A stretch of 6,776 nucleotides of DNA from Oscillospiraceae bacterium. GTDB taxonomy: Bacteria > Bacillota_A > Clostridia > Oscillospirales > Ruminococcaceae. Location: the NCBI GenBank assembly GCA_017414145.1, contig JAFPQL010000232.1:1-6776 (forward strand), given 5' to 3'. The notes under the pieces were generated by a model, which ran no database searches, was not told where the DNA came from, and saw nothing but the letters and a program-made list of their open reading frames with translations. Position numbers and translations under genes: made by a program. Shown in pieces: positions 6,014-6,776 of the stretch; the first letter of the stretch is position 1; each line of letters begins with the position of its first letter.

Positions 6014-6020
6014 CCTCTCT
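6014..6020 (-). promoter_or_regulatory. Ribosome binding site of the 39-residue membrane peptide
   Basis: AGAGAGG on the minus strand lies 7 nt before the ATG at 6006. This is the main evidence that the small frame is translated. Confidence 0.6.
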
Positions 6021-6040
6021 GTCTGTCATCCGTCCAATGC

Positions 6041-6058
6041 CCGTACCGAAGGATACGG
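6041..6058 (-). other. Hairpin in the dnaK-small gene interval, promoter-distal copy
   Basis: CCGTATC and GGTACGG pair over 7 bp (one G-U) around a 4-nt CTTC loop. It follows the larger hairpin at 6063-6087 and lies 21 nt upstream of the small gene's ribosome site. No T-run follows, so factor-independent termination is unlikely. Confidence 0.5.
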
Positions 6059-6062
6059 CGAG

Positions 6063-6087
6063 AGGGGCGGAAGAATCTCCCACCCCT
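6063..6087 (-). terminator. GC-rich hairpin just after dnaK, partial terminator or RNA-processing element
   Basis: Beginning 16 nt after the dnaK stop, AGGGGTGGGAG and CTTCCGCCCCT form an 11-bp stem (two G-U pairs) with a 3-nt ATT loop. The sequence after it is CTCGCC, not a T-run. It may therefore stabilise the dnaK 3' end, mark a cleavage site or lower read-through into dnaJ, rather than stop transcription fully. The role is inferred. Confidence 0.5.
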
Positions 6088-6103
6088 GCCGTGTATTCAA
6101 TGC

Positions 6104-6776
6104 TTACACATCGGTAAAGTCTGCATCCACAACATTCGGGTCATCGTTCCCGCTGCCGCCGTCATTTGCCGCAAAGCCCGCACCGGACATATCCGGCTGC
6201 CCGCCGGGATTTGCCTGATTGTAGAACTTCGAGCTCAGCGCGTAAAATGCGTTCTGGAGCGCCTCAGTCTTTGCCTTGATGTCGGCGGTGTTGTCGGTCT
6301 TCAGCGCTTCCTTCAGATCATTCAGCGCGGTATCAATCGGGGCTCTGTCCTCAGCGGAGACCTTGTCGCCGAATTCGTTCAACGCCTTCTCGCACTGGAA
6401 AACGAGCGATTCGCCGTTGTTCTTGGTATCGACCTCTTCCTTGCGCTTCTTGTCCTCCTCGGCAAACTGCTCTGCCTCGCGGACTGCGCGGTCGATGTCT
6501 TCCTTGCTCATGTTCGTGGACGCGGTGATGGAGATATGCTGCTCCTTGCCCGTGCCGAGGTCCTTTGCGGAGACATTCACGATCCCGTTCGCATCAATGT
6601 CGAAGGTCACCTCGATCTGCGGGACACCGCGGGGAGCCGGTGCAATGCCGTCGAGACGGAAGACGCCGAGCTGCTTGTTGTCCTTTGCGAATTCACGCTC
6701 GCCCTGCAGCACGACGATATCAACCGCCGGCTGATTGTCGGCAGCGGTCGAGAAGACCTGCGACTTCTTGGTCGGA
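6104..6776 (-). CDS. dnaK: Chaperone protein DnaK (Hsp70), C-terminal 223 residues (5' end off-window)
   Basis: The visible part is the substrate-binding half of Hsp70, which holds unfolded peptides in an ATP-controlled cleft. It opens with [18 protein letters not shown]. The beta-sandwich follows with [35 protein letters not shown] and [15 protein letters not shown]. Next comes the helical lid ([19 protein letters not shown] onward), then a Gly/Asp-rich flexible tail ending [10 protein letters not shown]. That tail matches the usual C-terminus of bacterial DnaK. The nucleotide-binding domain lies beyond the right edge. The stop codon is TAA at 6106-6104. grpE, hrcA and a CIRCE operator, if present, would lie further upstream outside the window. 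No truncation or frameshift is seen in the visible part. Confidence 0.98.
   Translation of the reverse strand, partial: PTKKSQVFSTAADNQPAVDIVVLQGEREFAKDNKQLGVFRLDGIAPAPRGVPQIEVTFDIDANGIVNVSAKDLGTGKEQHISITASTNMSKEDIDRAVREAEQFAEEDKKRKEEVDTKNNGESLVFQCEKALNEFGDKVSAEDRAPIDTALNDLKEALKTDNTADIKAKTEALQNAFYALSSKFYNQANPGGQPDMSGAGFAANDGGSGNDDPNVVDADFTDV

Overview
The window looks like a chromosomal segment of a fairly GC-rich Gram-positive bacterium, most likely a Clostridia/Oscillospiraceae-type (gut Firmicutes) genome. The basis is Shine-Dalgarno sites before nearly every gene, near-consensus sigma-A promoters, a BlaI/BlaR1-type regulator pair, a bacitracin/lantibiotic-type ABC system with its own two-component pair, and Firmicutes-like DnaK and DnaJ. 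The taxonomic call is inference from gene families and protein style; no database comparison was made.

Left part (1-989, minus strand): a BlaI/MecI-family repressor gene, followed by an M56 (BlaR1/MecR1-like) membrane metallopeptidase gene that overlaps it by ATGA. The M56 gene runs off the left edge just before the expected HExxH zinc motif. The promoter is unusually clear: TTGACA, 17 bp, TATAAT. Two near-identical 14-bp operators sit on it, one in the spacer and one at the transcription start. This implies negative autoregulation by the repressor.

Middle part (1035-4559, plus strand, divergent from the first unit): response regulator, ABC ATPase, ABC-2 permease, histidine kinase. The ATPase belongs to the BcrA/LanF-like group, with Glu in place of the Q-loop Gln. 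The permease has about six membrane segments. The kinase has one N-terminal membrane segment and no extracellular sensor. The layout suggests a cell-envelope/peptide-antibiotic detoxification and signalling module. A strong promoter precedes the regulator gene. A second, probably regulator-controlled promoter with TTAAC direct repeats lies between the regulator and ATPase genes. The unit ends at a very strong hairpin (4525-4559), which also faces the end of dnaJ.

Right part (4628-6776, minus strand): the chaperone genes dnaK (3' part only) and dnaJ (complete). Between them is a 318-nt interval that is not empty. It holds a 39-codon gene with a good Shine-Dalgarno site encoding a single-pass membrane peptide, and two RNA hairpins just after dnaK. 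This unannotated small gene inside the dnaK-dnaJ interval is the least expected item here.

No tRNA, rRNA, CRISPR array, insertion sequence or prophage gene was seen. The rest matches known family architectures, so I do not claim a wholly new system.
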